Positions 29,301-44,300 of a DNA stretch of 64,000 nucleotides are shown here, piece by piece. Each line of letters begins with the position of its first letter. Within the stretch, counting starts at the first letter, position 1. The notes beneath the pieces were generated by a model, which searched no databases, was not told where the DNA came from, and saw only the letters and a program-made list of their open reading frames with translations. This DNA is from Acanthopleura granulata (taxonomy: Eukaryota > Mollusca > Polyplacophora > Chitonida > Chitonidae): the NCBI GenBank assembly GCA_016165875.1, contig JABBOT010000009.1:10456017-10520016 (forward strand). The letters are read 5' to 3'. A program made the position numbers and the translations under genes.

Positions 29301-32300
29301 GCCACAGCGAGAGACGGTGGCGGGTGAGGCATACTGAAGATCACCAACCTGACAACACAAATAATTCAGAATTTAAAACATATTTCACTCTTTTAATAGT
29401 ATTTGATTATTGAAATGTCAATGTTCTCACATGTACATAGTACTCCATAAATATCTACATCTCTGTGATGAAATAATAAAGCAAATGGAAATTCAAAACT
29501 GTTGACTACATTCATGAATGCATGTGTTCTACATACATAAACAAATTTAGGATAATATTCATGTCTTATTACTTAGTCTAATACACATTAACACATTTTT
29601 GATTGGTTCAAAGCAAAGAGGAAGAAAACTTTTCAGAGAACTGGGCCCACTTTCACAAACTTCGTAAATAAATTTCTCGTAACTTTCTCATCAATCACGT
29701 TGTGTGATATAACCTAGACATCGTCTTTCATGAGAAAAAAGTTACATAAAAAGTGACTTATGAACTTTCGTGAAAGTGGCCCCTGAACTCTTGACAACAC
29801 CCATGAAACCTACCTCAAAGAGGAGAGCACAGTGTTTCTGCAGCCGGATACGCTCTCCATTGGCCAGGGTCAGCAGGCGATTGTCGTCCATCACAGAGTT
29901 CATGTTCTCTACCCACAATGCATCCACGTCGCCGTCAAACACGATGTACTTTTTCTCGTTTTTGTCCGTGGGTTTGTTGATCTCGCGGAAGATGTTAGAG
30001 AGGAGCCCGTCAGTCCAGTCTCTGGTCACTGGGTCCAAGATACCGTAAAGTTCTATCACACTGCGGTCTTTGGGATTCAATGTCCACATTTTGGTGGCAA
30101 TTCCCAGCCTGTCAAACATAACACCAGACCTAAATAGCACAATGTTCAACCCAAATTAACCTGATGTCTGACATAATAAAAACAAAAATTCAACATGTCC
30201 ATGATCACTCTGAAATGTTTCATATTATACAGCTGTTTTCTGTGAGTTTGTGGGCATAGTCACCAATTTAGAAAAGGAATGTGCCCTGGTCGAACTACTG
30301 GTTTGAAACAATTATATGAAAAAGCAATGCATAGCCTTCCTTCCTGTTTCACAAACTGTAATATGGTAATTTCTGGGCTTAACAGTTAGCTATAGGAGCA
30401 CTATAATTTTGTGACTTTCCAAAAACATTTTTAGGACTTTTTAAACAAATTACAATATTTTAAACAAATTATAGAGTGTTCACATTAGTTCAGTCTACTT
30501 TTAGTTACTTGTTAACCACAGATCAATATAACCCATACGAAGTCATAGAATAATCTGACACAATTGTCAAAAGAGTTCTTCCTATGTTAAATTTCAGTAG
30601 CTAAATGAACACCTGTGCATTTGACTGTTAAGATAGTAACTCCAAAACCAAAGTGAGTAAACTACTGCATTTGACCTTAAATTTTGATCATGGCTAACCA
30701 ACTCATACTACCTGATTCTGAGAATTATCTTCAGTTTGGAAAGATGTTTGAATGTCCTGCTTGAAAGGCAGGATGGTGTCAAATGGGAAAAATGAGAGTG
30801 TCAGTGCCAAGAGTAATATTTTATGACCTTTATTTGGCTTAAAAGGTCTTTTTTTTTTAAAGGAAATGTCTGAGGCAAATTCAAGTTACTGTAGCATGGA
30901 CTCAGTAGGAGTTGACCTTACCTCGTCTGTGCCTGAGCCAGTGTGTTGATGACCACAGTTTTACCTCCCCCTGTGGGGCCTACAATCATGGTGGTGTGTC
31001 GTGTCAGCATCGTTTCATACATCTGTACCACTTTGTCAGCCTGAGCGGGGAGAAGACATGTCATGGGTAATACAATCACAAAACTAGGCTTTCACATACA
31101 GTTTAGATATCCATACCCAAGATCACAGTAATTGTTGTATTCAAACTGACAGACACACTAGGGGTATCAAAACATACAGAATGATATATAATACCTGTTT
31201 GCATTTATTTCAAATACTCTGAAACTTTTATGCCTGCCATGAAAGTCTTCTTGTGGTACTGTTAACGTATGTGAAAAAGAACAATTCGATCACCAACGAT
31301 CACCACTACATAAAACTAAGACTATAAGTATTTCTCATTGCACCGATCTATCAATTTATTTATTCATTTGATTGTTTAATGCCATGCTTAAGAATTTTCA
31401 GTCATACAAAATCTAAATCCACTTTAATATGGCTGCCCGATTTACGAGTGGAGCCCAATTTCTTTGCAGCTTTACTGCACCAACCTGCTGTGGCAGCAGG
31501 ATATTGTTATTGTCCACCAGCACGGCTTCCACAGCGTCGTTGAAGTTGGGGTACCTGACCCTGGGGCAGTCTAGTCCTGGGAACAAGTCGCCGATAAGGC
31601 CCAGGAACAGGGGTACGTCCTCAAACACAAACTTCGGGAGGTTCATGTCTCTGAGGGCTCTCATCAACACCACATCCTGGTGAAGGAAGACAAGCAGAGC
31701 TGTCGTATAGCTATAGGAACAGGTGTACACAACAAAATTCCTTCACTGTGTAGTGATTTTCATTAATGCTCAAAGTATAATGGCTGTAGAAGTGGCCACA
31801 CACTGAACACAAATAACATGCCCACGAACATGTATAGGCTTTTTATAGAGGAGATAGTAAAAATATTTCCAAAAATTACTTCGAGCAGTTTAAGGTTTTT
31901 TGTTCACCGACATGTGATCATACTACTGACACCACATCAAGCACCAGTATTTGTTTCCTCCATTAAATGTAGTGATCCTCGCATTCCAATATTCATACCA
32001 GGGCACAAATTCAACTTGCACTGCATGAAAATAAAGTTCATGTTACAAATATTAAGGCAAAAAAATAGAGGCATTTATCTGTTTTTTTAATCTGACAGTT
32101 GCTTTAGGTTCTTAGACATGATGGGGTTTGAGATGCACACTGACTGGAGGTCGGGTGTGCCTGTAAATTGATAGGAAGCCAGGGTACAACTGATTGATAG
32201 ATGTGACCCCTTGTTAACTTTCACTCTGTCGTCACTGCTCTGGATTTACACTCCATGCTGTATCCTTTAGCATTTCGAAGGAAGTCCAGCACAGGGAGTA

Positions 32301-35300
32301 TAACCATTGTGCATCCTACCACAAATGTAACCATTCAGCATAGGTCAAAGGGCTAGCCAGCTATCCGTCCACCTGTCCAAGTGGATGGTTGAAAATAGAA
32401 AAGTGTTATTTGGAACCCCTGATGCAGCTCTTGTAACATGGGAGAGATAGGAAAATTTGGAATCTGGGCATCCTGGTCAAACAAAACGGCCTTCAAAAAT
32501 TGCTGTTGGGAACTCTGTATCACACTTTTGGCTAGCCACTGCCTAACATGCTTCTCATAAGTCCAAGTACAACCGAGGATAAATGCAACATTCTTGAATA
32601 CGCTAATTCTTTTAATTTATGGGACACTGGTTAAAAAAAAGCAAAATATTATATTTTTCACCCCCATGAGGTAGACTAACCATAGGAGGAAAAATACAGT
32701 GTATTTCTGTATGAATTACAAGTATAACTGGTAAAAAGAGCAGACTGGATGTCCAAAAAATTAAAAGAATTCGGGTATCAAAGTATAGTGAATTAGATAA
32801 AGTGACTTTATCAAGCTAACCTCTGGCAATTCAGCGGCTCCTCTCTTCAGTTCTCCAGCCATGACGAGGACGGACTTGAGGGCCCTAAGACCAAAGTCAT
32901 AGTGGTACTGCTTGGACAGCTGCTCTCGAGCCAGCTTGTACAGCACTGTCATCTTCTTGGCTAAAACCTGTTAATGTCAACAACAACAACAGCAACTATG
33001 ATACAATATAGTAAATTTTTGAACATTCAACAACCAGCATATAAGGTATGAGCGGAAATAGAGAAATATTATTCTTTTGGTACAATCATTAATTAATATT
33101 TTGTTTTAGCAAGGTCCTGCATGTTTTTAAAGTGGATTTAAAAGAAAACCATCTGGAACAGACAAACAAGAATTTCACATAATAAATAAGGTATGTGATG
33201 ACACTTTACATACATACACAACGTTTTACTTGTTCTTCTGACATCTTAAAATAAAATCCACATACCCTAAATGACAATAAATTTCGTCCAAAAAGTGCAT
33301 TTATACAGGCAATTTAATCTCATAAATATAATGTTTTATGCTGGGACATGCATTTTTCCAATGGGATATCATTCTACTTACCAAACAAAGCTCAAAACAC
33401 TTTCTGCTATCAAAAGAACTCTCAACATCAAGAAAAATGAGAGCTTTGTCATCAACAAAATTTTGTAATGTAACATTCAAAAAATCATGTGGCACTTTCT
33501 GCAGTCAGGCAGTATAGATTTACAGTAAATGACCACATCGTTGTGCCCAAGAACACTGCTTAAGCCACTCTGCTGGATGAAGAGAAGGCTTTGTACCTCA
33601 GACACCAAACAGTACCACATGACCTACCTTTGCCATGAGGAATCCCTCTGAGAACAACATAATCTCACAGATCTGCTGTAGATCTGGCACGATGACCACC
33701 ACAGGCCTGAAGAGCGCCTTCACGGACTCCGGCAGCTCGGTACGGCCAGCGTATCCCGGGTTCATGGTGATAAAGATACCCACACGCAGATCCAGGCTGA
33801 TCTCCTGGCCTTCAAACTGAGAGAACAAAGAAGACATAATTGGCAATATATCAAGTTTTCAAATTAAAAGTGGCGGTGACAGAATGGTGTCTATGGTTCT
33901 GTAAATGATTTTACTCCTAATGCGGTTCTAATGTTTTGCCTTAGGCAACACTTCTACAGTATATGTCAGTTTGTCGATATTTTAAATAATGTGCTTCTTA
34001 CATGTACAAGTATGATATGCAGCATGGCGTGAAGATCAGTGAGCTGAAAAATTGTGCAATGAATTAAACATATTAATGTTGCAATTTAATTTATCTGGGG
34101 CTGTTTAATGAAACAGATGAAACATTATTTCACTCAGCTCAGGCACTTATTTTGACTTTAGGCAGTGACTGTTACCTTAAGACCTTTCACGTCATCTTTC
34201 AGCAGTGACATAGTTTGAAAAACGGTTGGGAGTATATTAAAATTAATTTCATGTTCAAGTTATTTATCTACTAATAGGCAAAAATATTTTAATGGCGTTT
34301 CTTTGTAGGCAACGACTGACATTTCCGTGACAAGTATTTGGCCTGAACTGAACTGAACACTTTCATCGCACAAGCACTCACGTGAAATCTCTTGAGTTTG
34401 AGTATGAGAGCATTCTGTATGGTCTTGAGCTGCGTAGAGATGACAGACAGCACAGACACATCAATCCTGTTGAATTCATCAAAGCAGCCCCAGGCGCCAC
34501 ATTGACAGAGACCCGAGTAGATCTTGCCCACAGCCTTGAAGTCCATGCCCTCTCCACAGTTTGTCACCACACAGAGCAGCCCCAGAGCCTTAGCCAGATC
34601 CTTGGTGGTTTCTGTCTTACCGGTACCAGCGGGACCAGCCGGAGCTCCTCCCAGGTTCATGGACAGAGCCTGTCAAACCGCACACAGGCGAAATTAGAAG
34701 TGGAAAATTCAGCGTAAAAATTGTGATTTGAGCATACTAGCAAGTAAGTACATAAGAATCAGTGTAAATCTTAAAAATCATGCCCAAATATAGTCTGTAT
34801 ATTAATATGCCTGATGGCCTGTTAATCAAGCCACTTTTAAAAAGGTTTTCATCTCCACAAAGATAATTCCAAAGGTTCCATTTCAATACCCTTTCAACAC
34901 TTTGCTTTTACAAAATGAACAGGAGGTAAACCCAAAAGTCAAGGCTTTACTGAGTTATATCTCACAATATAGATTCAGCAGGGTTCCTTTTCAAAAACAG
35001 ACAACTAAGTTAATTTTACAAATGCATGAATCTGTTCCAGTCACCAGCAGATGTGGATGACAACACTACCAAACCAAAGCTGGCTGAAGGGTAAAAGGGT
35101 AATGCCTCCAACCATAAAAGCATGACAACAAGGAACTTGAGTTATTTACCTGTGTAAGTGTGAGGTAGATACGGTCAGTGAGGGGTGTGATGACCAGACG
35201 TCCGTTCAGTCCCATGTACTCATAACCATAGTCAAAGTGACCTGTACACTGTGACACTGTCAGGTTATCGGGTTCTTTTTCCCAGTAGAACCTCAGCTGA

Positions 35301-38300
35301 CTCTCCCACTCAAATTCACGTGCCTCCAGAATACTGGACAAACACAACAATGACATAGAGTGAACTTGCAGGAAATAATCACTACTTTGATGTACAGACT
35401 GCTGTTTAAGTTTTGAACCTCAACACCTTCCTATCTATGTAATTTCTCCAGCTGAAATAACACCATCTGTGAGTTCCCTGAAACTGACTACATGAACATC
35501 TCATGTTTCTACAGGTAAATCATGTAATAGTATTACATCTACAAACTTGAAACTCCTTGACTTGCTACTCCATATCAGAAGTATATAAAGGATTACACCA
35601 ACACCAGATTTACCTTAGGTGTGAGAAAATTCTCACAGTGAAATTACAGGAAATATTTTTCAAAGATTTCCATGCATTCCTTTCTTAATTTTAATAAATA
35701 TGTTTCCATGAATCAATAGTGATCATGTCCACCTTCACACAAAACTCACCTGTCCCTGACAAATCCATCAATGATGTCTCTGGCATGGACATCAATAATC
35801 AGCACTGAGTTGAATTTGGAACGGTCATTCTTGGACAAGGGAGATCTAATCTAAAGTGCAGAAAGTATGACCAGTGTATAATGCAATCTGAAAGTGATGA
35901 ATTTTGTTCTAGCACTCTAAAGGGAAACAAAATAAATTCCGAATTCTTAGCAATATTAAAATAGATAGATATCTCTAATTCATACTCATAAAGACACGTG
36001 ATGGGTCTGTTTTATTCAGAATGTATTTCAATGTCAACATAATTCAGTATTTAGAAACCTGGATTATGTATATGAACTTTTATATGCGTTTCCCAACTAG
36101 TATAGATTTGATAAGTATTCTCTTTATGCTACCATACAAAGTCAGATCATAATGTCTCTGTTGACTTCAGCACACCATCTCAGTGTTTAACCCCTGTGCT
36201 TGTGTAGCTGCACCAACCTGCACCACCAGGTCATCTATCTGCTGGTGCTGTGTCTTGGCATAATCCTTCATGGCTGTCTTGGCACCGCGCTTCACCTTCC
36301 TGAACACATCCTCCACCTCCCATGTCCACCAGACCTGATTGGCCGCCAGCACCACCATTCCCTGGTAGTCAAACATCCACTTCACCCTGCAAAAAGAAAC
36401 ACATGATGGGATTTAGTCATTTGACTGCTGCTTTATATACTCATGATTTCACCTCACCCTGACTAGTATCCTTCTCTTCTCTGCTGTAGTTTACACTCAT
36501 GACTTCATTATGATTATTATTATAAGATTCCACTTCAGTTGGCAGAAATGTTTAATATACTAAGGATAAATATATTCACTTGTCTGGCCTCAAGATTAGT
36601 TCACATTAGTGCTTTTTTATGGGTAGAGGACCCTTTGCAGTAACAAGTGGAAACCAAATCAAGCTACAAGTTTCCCACATGATATATTCAGCTCAAGAGA
36701 TGATTTGTATGACTTATAAGATATGGAAAAAGCTATGGCAAGGTAATTTTACAGGTGCACTGACTTTAGATGGGATTCCAAAATTCACAGCAATTTGTTT
36801 ACTCTTCTGTGCCATCACTTGAAAAGCTGGCCACCAAATGTTTTCTTCTAAAAATAAAGTTCATGTCCAACGCATTGCACAGTCATATTATCGCACAAAG
36901 TACCTGGGCTTGTTGTTTGCGCAGTAGAAGAAAATTGCCTCTTTGGTGATGAGTCTGTTAGTTCGTCTCATCTCCTCCAGGACAGCCGTCATCCAGTCCT
37001 CAACGCGGCCTTCTGCAGGCACAACTGTGCGATAGTCCATTACCTCCCCTTCTGAGGAGATCATTGCCCCAGCCAGAACCTCACTGTTTGGCCCCTTGGT
37101 GAACCTCAGCTTGGCAATGTTGTCAAACATCTGAAGTAGGCCACACCATGTACCATGTGTTCAAAATTTTATCATCTCTGTCTTTCAACATTAACAGTAT
37201 ATCAGCCATTTCATATCTGAGCGTTCAACCTAAAAATTTCTTGTTCACTTAATACAGCTTATGATGACATATTTTAAATTGGCTCATCCAAACAATGTTT
37301 CATTAACTCCAAAACCAAAATTCAACATTTCAAGTTACATAAACATGATTTTATTGAACAAACAGGATGCAACCATGGCAGAAGTCAAAAGTGGGACATG
37401 TCACATCATTTTAGCAGCGATGAAAATTCTACTGCAGCATCATCCTTTCAACATCACAACAAGTAGACCATATATGTCATAAATGAGACTGTTCTATGCA
37501 CCATGTTTGATGCTGTGCAACTAAAGACTTATGACATGGAAGTCCAAATTCACTGCAACAACACCTGCAGGGAGAGGAAAATCTGCTGGTGCCCTCGTTG
37601 TCTTGCAGTATGGGTCTCTTCCACTATCCTCTTCTGGCAGTCTCTTACCTTGATCATGTGTTCCTGTACACACTCTGGATCACTGCTGCCCAGGATACTA
37701 AGCAGCTCATCATCAGAGATGAAGAAGAACCTTGGGAAGGCATTCCTCTTGGAATCCAGGTAATCATTCAAGGATTTCTGGCACTTCTCCAATCCCATGC
37801 TCAGGTTCTGCATGTCTGCCAGACGATTGGCTGCATGGCAGGCAATCTTGATGATGGGTTGTTTCTGAGTTTCATTCATGATCTGCAAAGAAACAATGAC
37901 ACAAGGTGTAACCATGGGTTGGAACATCATGATACGCCCATCATGCCACAGAGTGTAACAAACAATGACATGAGACCTGAAGTTGATGATCAAAGTGGAT
38001 AAGATTGTTCCATTTCAATTCATTTAACGAATGATATATTTGTTTATTTGATTGGTGTTTTATGCTGTACTTGCCATAATATTTCACTTACACGACAGCG
38101 AATGGGACAAGTGGCCAAACTGATGGAATTCATAAAATGCTGTATTTGGGAACTGATGAACAGAACCTAAAACTGCCCATTTCTGGATAATGTATCATGT
38201 AATTAGATAAGGGAAATGCTCTTGCCTTTTTGAATGTCTTATCAATTTGATCAAACTTTTTGGCTTCCTCGGGAAGTTGTGATCGGATGTCACCCCCGAT

Positions 38301-41300
38301 GAAGATGCCCTCCAAGTACATCCACTTTCTCTGGACAACCATCCAGACCTGCGATCAGGAAACAATAACAGTTTTGTTGATTACAGTGCTCTGTCTCAGT
38401 ATTCTTTATTTTCCTGAAATCAACTGCAATGTTTGGAGTCAAATATTACAGATTGAGGTCATTTACGATTGAGAGTCCCTAAAAACATCCAAGTTGTTTA
38501 CAATGTCTCCATTTCTTGTTGTCTATTGACACATTGTTCCCAGCCAATTTATTATTCTAATTCTCCCAATTCTTTCATGCATAAGGAAAAGAAAATAATT
38601 TTCTTTAATCAAAATCAATACAGGTGTAACAATTATCAACTGACTGTAATTTGAACTCTTTTTAAATAGCCTTCGAAAATTTCCGTTTCACATCGTCAAG
38701 TAAAAGTTATCTCCCTTAGTCCGCACATACAAATTATCTCCCCTTTGGTTTTCAAGATCAATTCTGTTTTATACAAAAGGTACACCTGTGATTAATTACA
38801 AGGAAAACCTGATTGATGAGGTTGGATATATTCTGTTGACTAATTTGTATCAAATCCTCCAAAACTCACATCTAGAACTTCTGAAATCAGCGAGAGGCTT
38901 TTTTCCCAGTTCTGGACTTGGTTGAGGAAAGGACCAATAAAGCGAGACGCTGACATGCTCTGGAGGTTCATGGCGCTGTCATCCAGATTCTGCAGGACTT
39001 CGTCCACTGCCCCAAGAATGTAGCCGCGGTTTGATGTGCCCTTCATGTAACTCGTCACAGAAAACTTCATGTTGTTCCAGGTCTCCTCCACTTCTTTAAC
39101 TCCCTACAACAACATAAACAGGGCAGATAAAATATACGCTGATTTCAGAACAGCAGTGATTCATAGGGGGATTTAGTCACAGTCAGCAATTAACAACCAA
39201 TTTAATGTTGTTCTTTTGACTTTACAGGGTACAAAAAAATTAATTGGAGCATAGGTATGTTCGTGTTTTTCGCATTTTCTTTATGGTCCTGCTCATACCA
39301 AACGCCTTGAAAAAGAATATCGGTAAGAGATTTCATGAATGGGCACTCGTCTAACTGTCCTATATATACTAACAGGTTGAGAAATTATCTTGGCTTTCTC
39401 TCAGAATAAATTACTGAGCAGCTTTTCCGCTCTGTTAAATTCTTAGAAATCTGTTACTCAATCCTACAACACTCAGTGTACAAGTAGCGGTCAAGTTTCT
39501 CTCACCTTCTCAATGCCCATTTCTTTGCTAGCACTAGTCACAATTTCTGCAATGGTGTCCTGGTAGCGATGTAGTTCCATGGAGAACACATTAGCAAGGG
39601 TAAACGTCTCTGGATTGATGTCAAACTTCTGACCAGTACTCTCCATCAACTGCTTCCAATGGCTGAAACATTAATAAAATATACTGAAAAGAACACTCAA
39701 CTAGCCCTTTGATGCTACAGGTTCATCATCATTAGGATGCACATGTACCTCAAGAGACCCATGCTCTCTTAGACCAGGTCAAATTGTTCATCTGGTCAGC
39801 TCAAAAGGTAGTCAACACGTTAACCATCACATTATCTAATGAGAAAAAGTGTGGCCTTTTTACATATTAAGAATACACAGGCTTTCTGTGAACAGGAGAA
39901 AACAGTCTACTCTCACCGCTCTCTCAAGGCCTCATGTTTGAGATCAACAAACAGAGGTAAGGCATCTTTGAATTCTTTCATCTTTTCATCCAGCCTGCGT
40001 CCAGCAGGCATGTTCTTGACCTCCTTTGGCATTTTTCTGAGGCTCTTTAACAAGCCATCAATTCCTTCCTGCAGGACTTGAACGTTGAGGTTTGACCATA
40101 GTGTCTCTGCCCAGGATTCTCTTGCAGCCTGCAAAAAGCGAAAGTGAAAGTTAGGGTGAGAACAAGCAGGTCCAACAATCTGAATGGCTTCACGGCCATT
40201 ATTTAAATATGTAAAAATGACAGAACCATCAACTCACTCAGTTTTGTGAAAGATAATAACTGCTTATAAACATATACATTTTTATGGGTAAGAATATTTA
40301 AAAGATCCCCTTTTGCAGAGACAACTAAAAGGGTAGCCATTAATCTTTATTTAAACAAGAATTCTTGAATTACTTGAGGGCAAAACATGTCCCTTACTGG
40401 CTTCAATCATCAGAATAATACTTATATCAGAGCCCATAATAGAACAAAAATGGACAAAATGAACAAAATGGTAACCTGACTTGTCTCTGTGAAGCAATGT
40501 ACAAAGTTTCATTTCAATAAAACCAATCATTTTGAAAACAGGTCCAAAAAACAGTTCAAAACAGGACAAAAACAGCCACAATTATATCAAAAATGGAATG
40601 GCCTGAAACTTGAACTTCATCTGTAAATTGTCGTGGTGAAGCCAGAAGTTTCAATTCAATATAATAAACTGTTTTGAAAACAATTCTGAAAAACTGTTGG
40701 AAGTCCAAAAACATGGCCTATATGTGTAATTTACCATAAATGTGTCAAAAATGGATTCAGATACCCAAAACTTGAGCTTGCTGCAAAACTTTTCATGGCA
40801 ATGCCATATATGAAGTTTCAATTCAATACAACAAACACGTTTAGCAAAAATTCCGAACAGCTAATCTGTGACGGGCTGATAAGCCTTATTGTGACTTATC
40901 TACACCCCAGCACTCTTACAGACAATAAAGACAGAAATAAGTGTGGAGTTCTTCCCTGTCTTTCGCACCTTCTGCTCCTCATACAGTGCGTAGATTTGTT
41001 CCAGTCCTTTCATCTCTTTCTGAACCTGAAGTAGCTCTGGGTACATTGTGATTGGCAGATCAAACAACTTCTCGGCATTAGCCAACTCCTGACGATCTGT
41101 TTCCAACTTCTCAACATCTTTGCGATACTCTTTCATCAGCTCCAACCCTGACAACACAAAATACAGCAGTGCATAATCACAGGGCTGGACAAGTACTGAA
41201 TACTGCTTCAATGCAGTCTTACTATTCAGTACAATTAATGTCTTAATGAGATAAAAGACAAAATTGAGTTAAATATAGTAATCTGCCCAACATGACAACT

Positions 41301-44300
41301 TACAGAATGCTCAGACAGACAGATATAATATGACAAAGAAATCACCTATCTGAATGATAAAAACTCATTCAAAAGGCAACAGGCTAATTGGTTGAGGCTT
41401 GATTCCTGGAGTTAAACCCCCCATTCTCAGTCATGCAAAGGTTTTTTAATCATATTTTATCAGTCCACTTTTTACAATGAATAAAATACAAATAAAGATT
41501 GAGGTTCTACTGTGGACTTTTTGAATCTTATTGAACAAACTGAGACACATGGGTGTCATAGATTCATTTTAGCTGCTATACATGCTCTGATGGCTATATT
41601 TCTATGTATTTATAATACATCTCAATTTGCTGTAAACATGTGGTTAAGAGATCATAATGTTAATGCAGCTTAAAAATTCCACCCTAGAATCTCAATGTTT
41701 CAGCATTTTATTCACTGTTGAAAAAGTCAAAAAAATCATGAAAACCATACTGTGAATTTGTCTGAAATGGTTATTCAGATGATGCAAACTTTATTCCCCT
41801 CCTTTAAATAAAATGTCCATAGCTATCTCTCAACAGACACAAACAACAAAAGCTCCTTCACTGATGAAGAATAAATCCCAGCAGGGCTTCCGTAACCAAG
41901 AGGACACACCTTAGAACCATGCATATCAGGTGAGGGGATAAGCACACATCTATGTCCATTAATACGTCTCTACTGCAGGAATATGAATTTTTCTTTGTTC
42001 TTACCTTTCTCTAAATCTGAGCCAACACTCCCAGGGCCATAAAGATGAAATTTTTCAGCGAACTCCTGTACCTCTTTGCTGAAATCCTTGATCTGGTCTT
42101 GTGTTATCTGAAATATTACATTAATTTGAATTGTATTGAGAGATGAAAAGTTTTATTTAAGTTCTCAAAATCCCAATGAAATAACATGAAACACAAAAGT
42201 GGAAAATAAGCTGAGAGTGATAAAACTTAGGGTCAAATGATACAAGACCATTAGGAAATTTTGAAGCATACAAGACAAGGCTTTGGTTTATTGAACTTAC
42301 ATCTGTGAACTTTTTCTTCACAGTGGCGAGTCTGGCATCAGTCTGTTTGGATTTCAGAACTAGGTCATCCCATTTCTGGGGCATTATTTCAGATAGCTGC
42401 TTGTCTGCATCTGAAATCTACACAACAAAATAAAATGTAGTATAAACAACTGAGGCATCAAAGAGGGAGGGGTATTTAGTGATTTTCTGAATACAACATT
42501 TACATGTATTATAATAGAAAAAATTCTTTCTTTTCACATCACATGAGTTATCTATAGAGAGTGCTAGTGAACAGTCACATGGGTACTGTTTTTGGTAAAG
42601 TGATTCTGTACCTTGGCATAAAAGTATGCTGCTTTGTAAATGATATAAAAAGGAAAAAAAAGCTACCTCCTGATAGTATTTTAATTTGAACAAACTAATT
42701 CAGAGAAGTCATGTCTAATGCTAAATATGCACAGCAAGCAGGTTTCAAAACATGATCGAAGGGCCACATAATGAATCCGCACACAAAATTTCTCCCAAAT
42801 ATTAATTAGAAGCAGCTAATACACAGACAGCATGGACAAATCAGAATCAATGAAATTGTTAAGTATTCTAAACTTATGTATGCATTCCGCTTGTTTTCAA
42901 ACTTGATCAGAGATTCCCAAAAGTGAAGCAGCATACAAAATTATGTGAAATATAACAATACTGAGAGGAGCTATTGCAAGGAAACAAACAACAGATGGAC
43001 AAACCCACTGGATAAACCCAAATTAATATCCCTTACTTTGCCCAAAGATGTTTGATAACAATAAATAATTAAATTATTCAAATCAACTGAAAGACCATTA
43101 CTGCTTACAGTGTATTTCATCTCAAGGTATCAACACATAAAAAAAGTATGCAATCAGTTGGTGATAAATTAGGGGATTAAACATTAGAAAACAGACTTAC
43201 TGGAAGGTCATACATGCACAATGTGCGGAATCTTTCCTGCATGTCTCGGATCCGCGTCTCAATGTCCAAAGACATTAGCTTAATATCTGAGATTGTCTTC
43301 AGCACAAACTTCAGTTCTTCCAAGACTGTTGGATATCTGTCAAGATCTTTAGATTTACTCTGTTGAAAAAAAATTGATTACTGTAAATGACCTAAAAGTG
43401 CCTTTCTGGAATGGTGTGGAAACTTATATTTTTCCATTAGGATATTAGCCTACCTTCCAAACAAAGCTCCAAAGACCTTTCCAAAATCAATAGAACTTTC
43501 AAAACCAGGAATAAATTTAATGAGCAACTCAGTCATACACAAAATTTTAGGTTAATCTGGGTAAGATTTAGCGTAAATATACATTCAAACCTTATGAGGC
43601 ATATACAAACACATAAAAGAATCTAAAATTTATACCAAACACAAAAAGTACATCTTTAGCATGATATACTTTAACCACAAAAAATACTCCTGAACGACAA
43701 ACTTTGAAATCAATAGTCTGATTAAAAATTACATTTCCCCAAATATTACATGACAGAAAATCTTTGTTTCAGCACAGTCATGAAGAAATTTATTTTTTTT
43801 ACATCCTTTGCACTTCTTTTCACCTTACTGCCACAATATGGCTGAAATATTGCCAATGTGGCATTAAGTCATTATCATTCATTCATTCTTTCCACCTTAA
43901 CAGATACTAGACATTTTATTGGAGTCAGCTCAACACCAGTTAATGTAAGCAACATGGAAATGAATTAAGAAAACAATGTATTATTGCCTACACACCTCCA
44001 GCTCATCATTCAGCGATGTTAGACTCTCTATGGCAGAGGTGCTGAGAATGTCTCCCAGCTTCTGGATCCACTTCTCAGCGTGTTGCTGTACAGCCTCTGA
44101 TAACTGGGTCATGTTCAGTTTGATACATTCCTGGTTTTTCTCCGTGGGAAGAGCCTTGACCTCGTCTGTTGTCTTGTAGTAATACTGCAGCTTGTCATCA
44201 AATGCCACAACACTGGGTCCCTTTTGAAACCACCGATCTGCTATCGCATCCTGTTTACATGATCAAATAGATTTCATGGGAAAAAAATCTGTATCTTGAT

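Noticed and set aside
38130..38225. Read-through of DNAH10 exon 26 past the GC site to a later GT donor
   Set aside because: The added residues break the conserved linker spacing, whereas the GC donor join gives FKK/IMNET as expected for the family.
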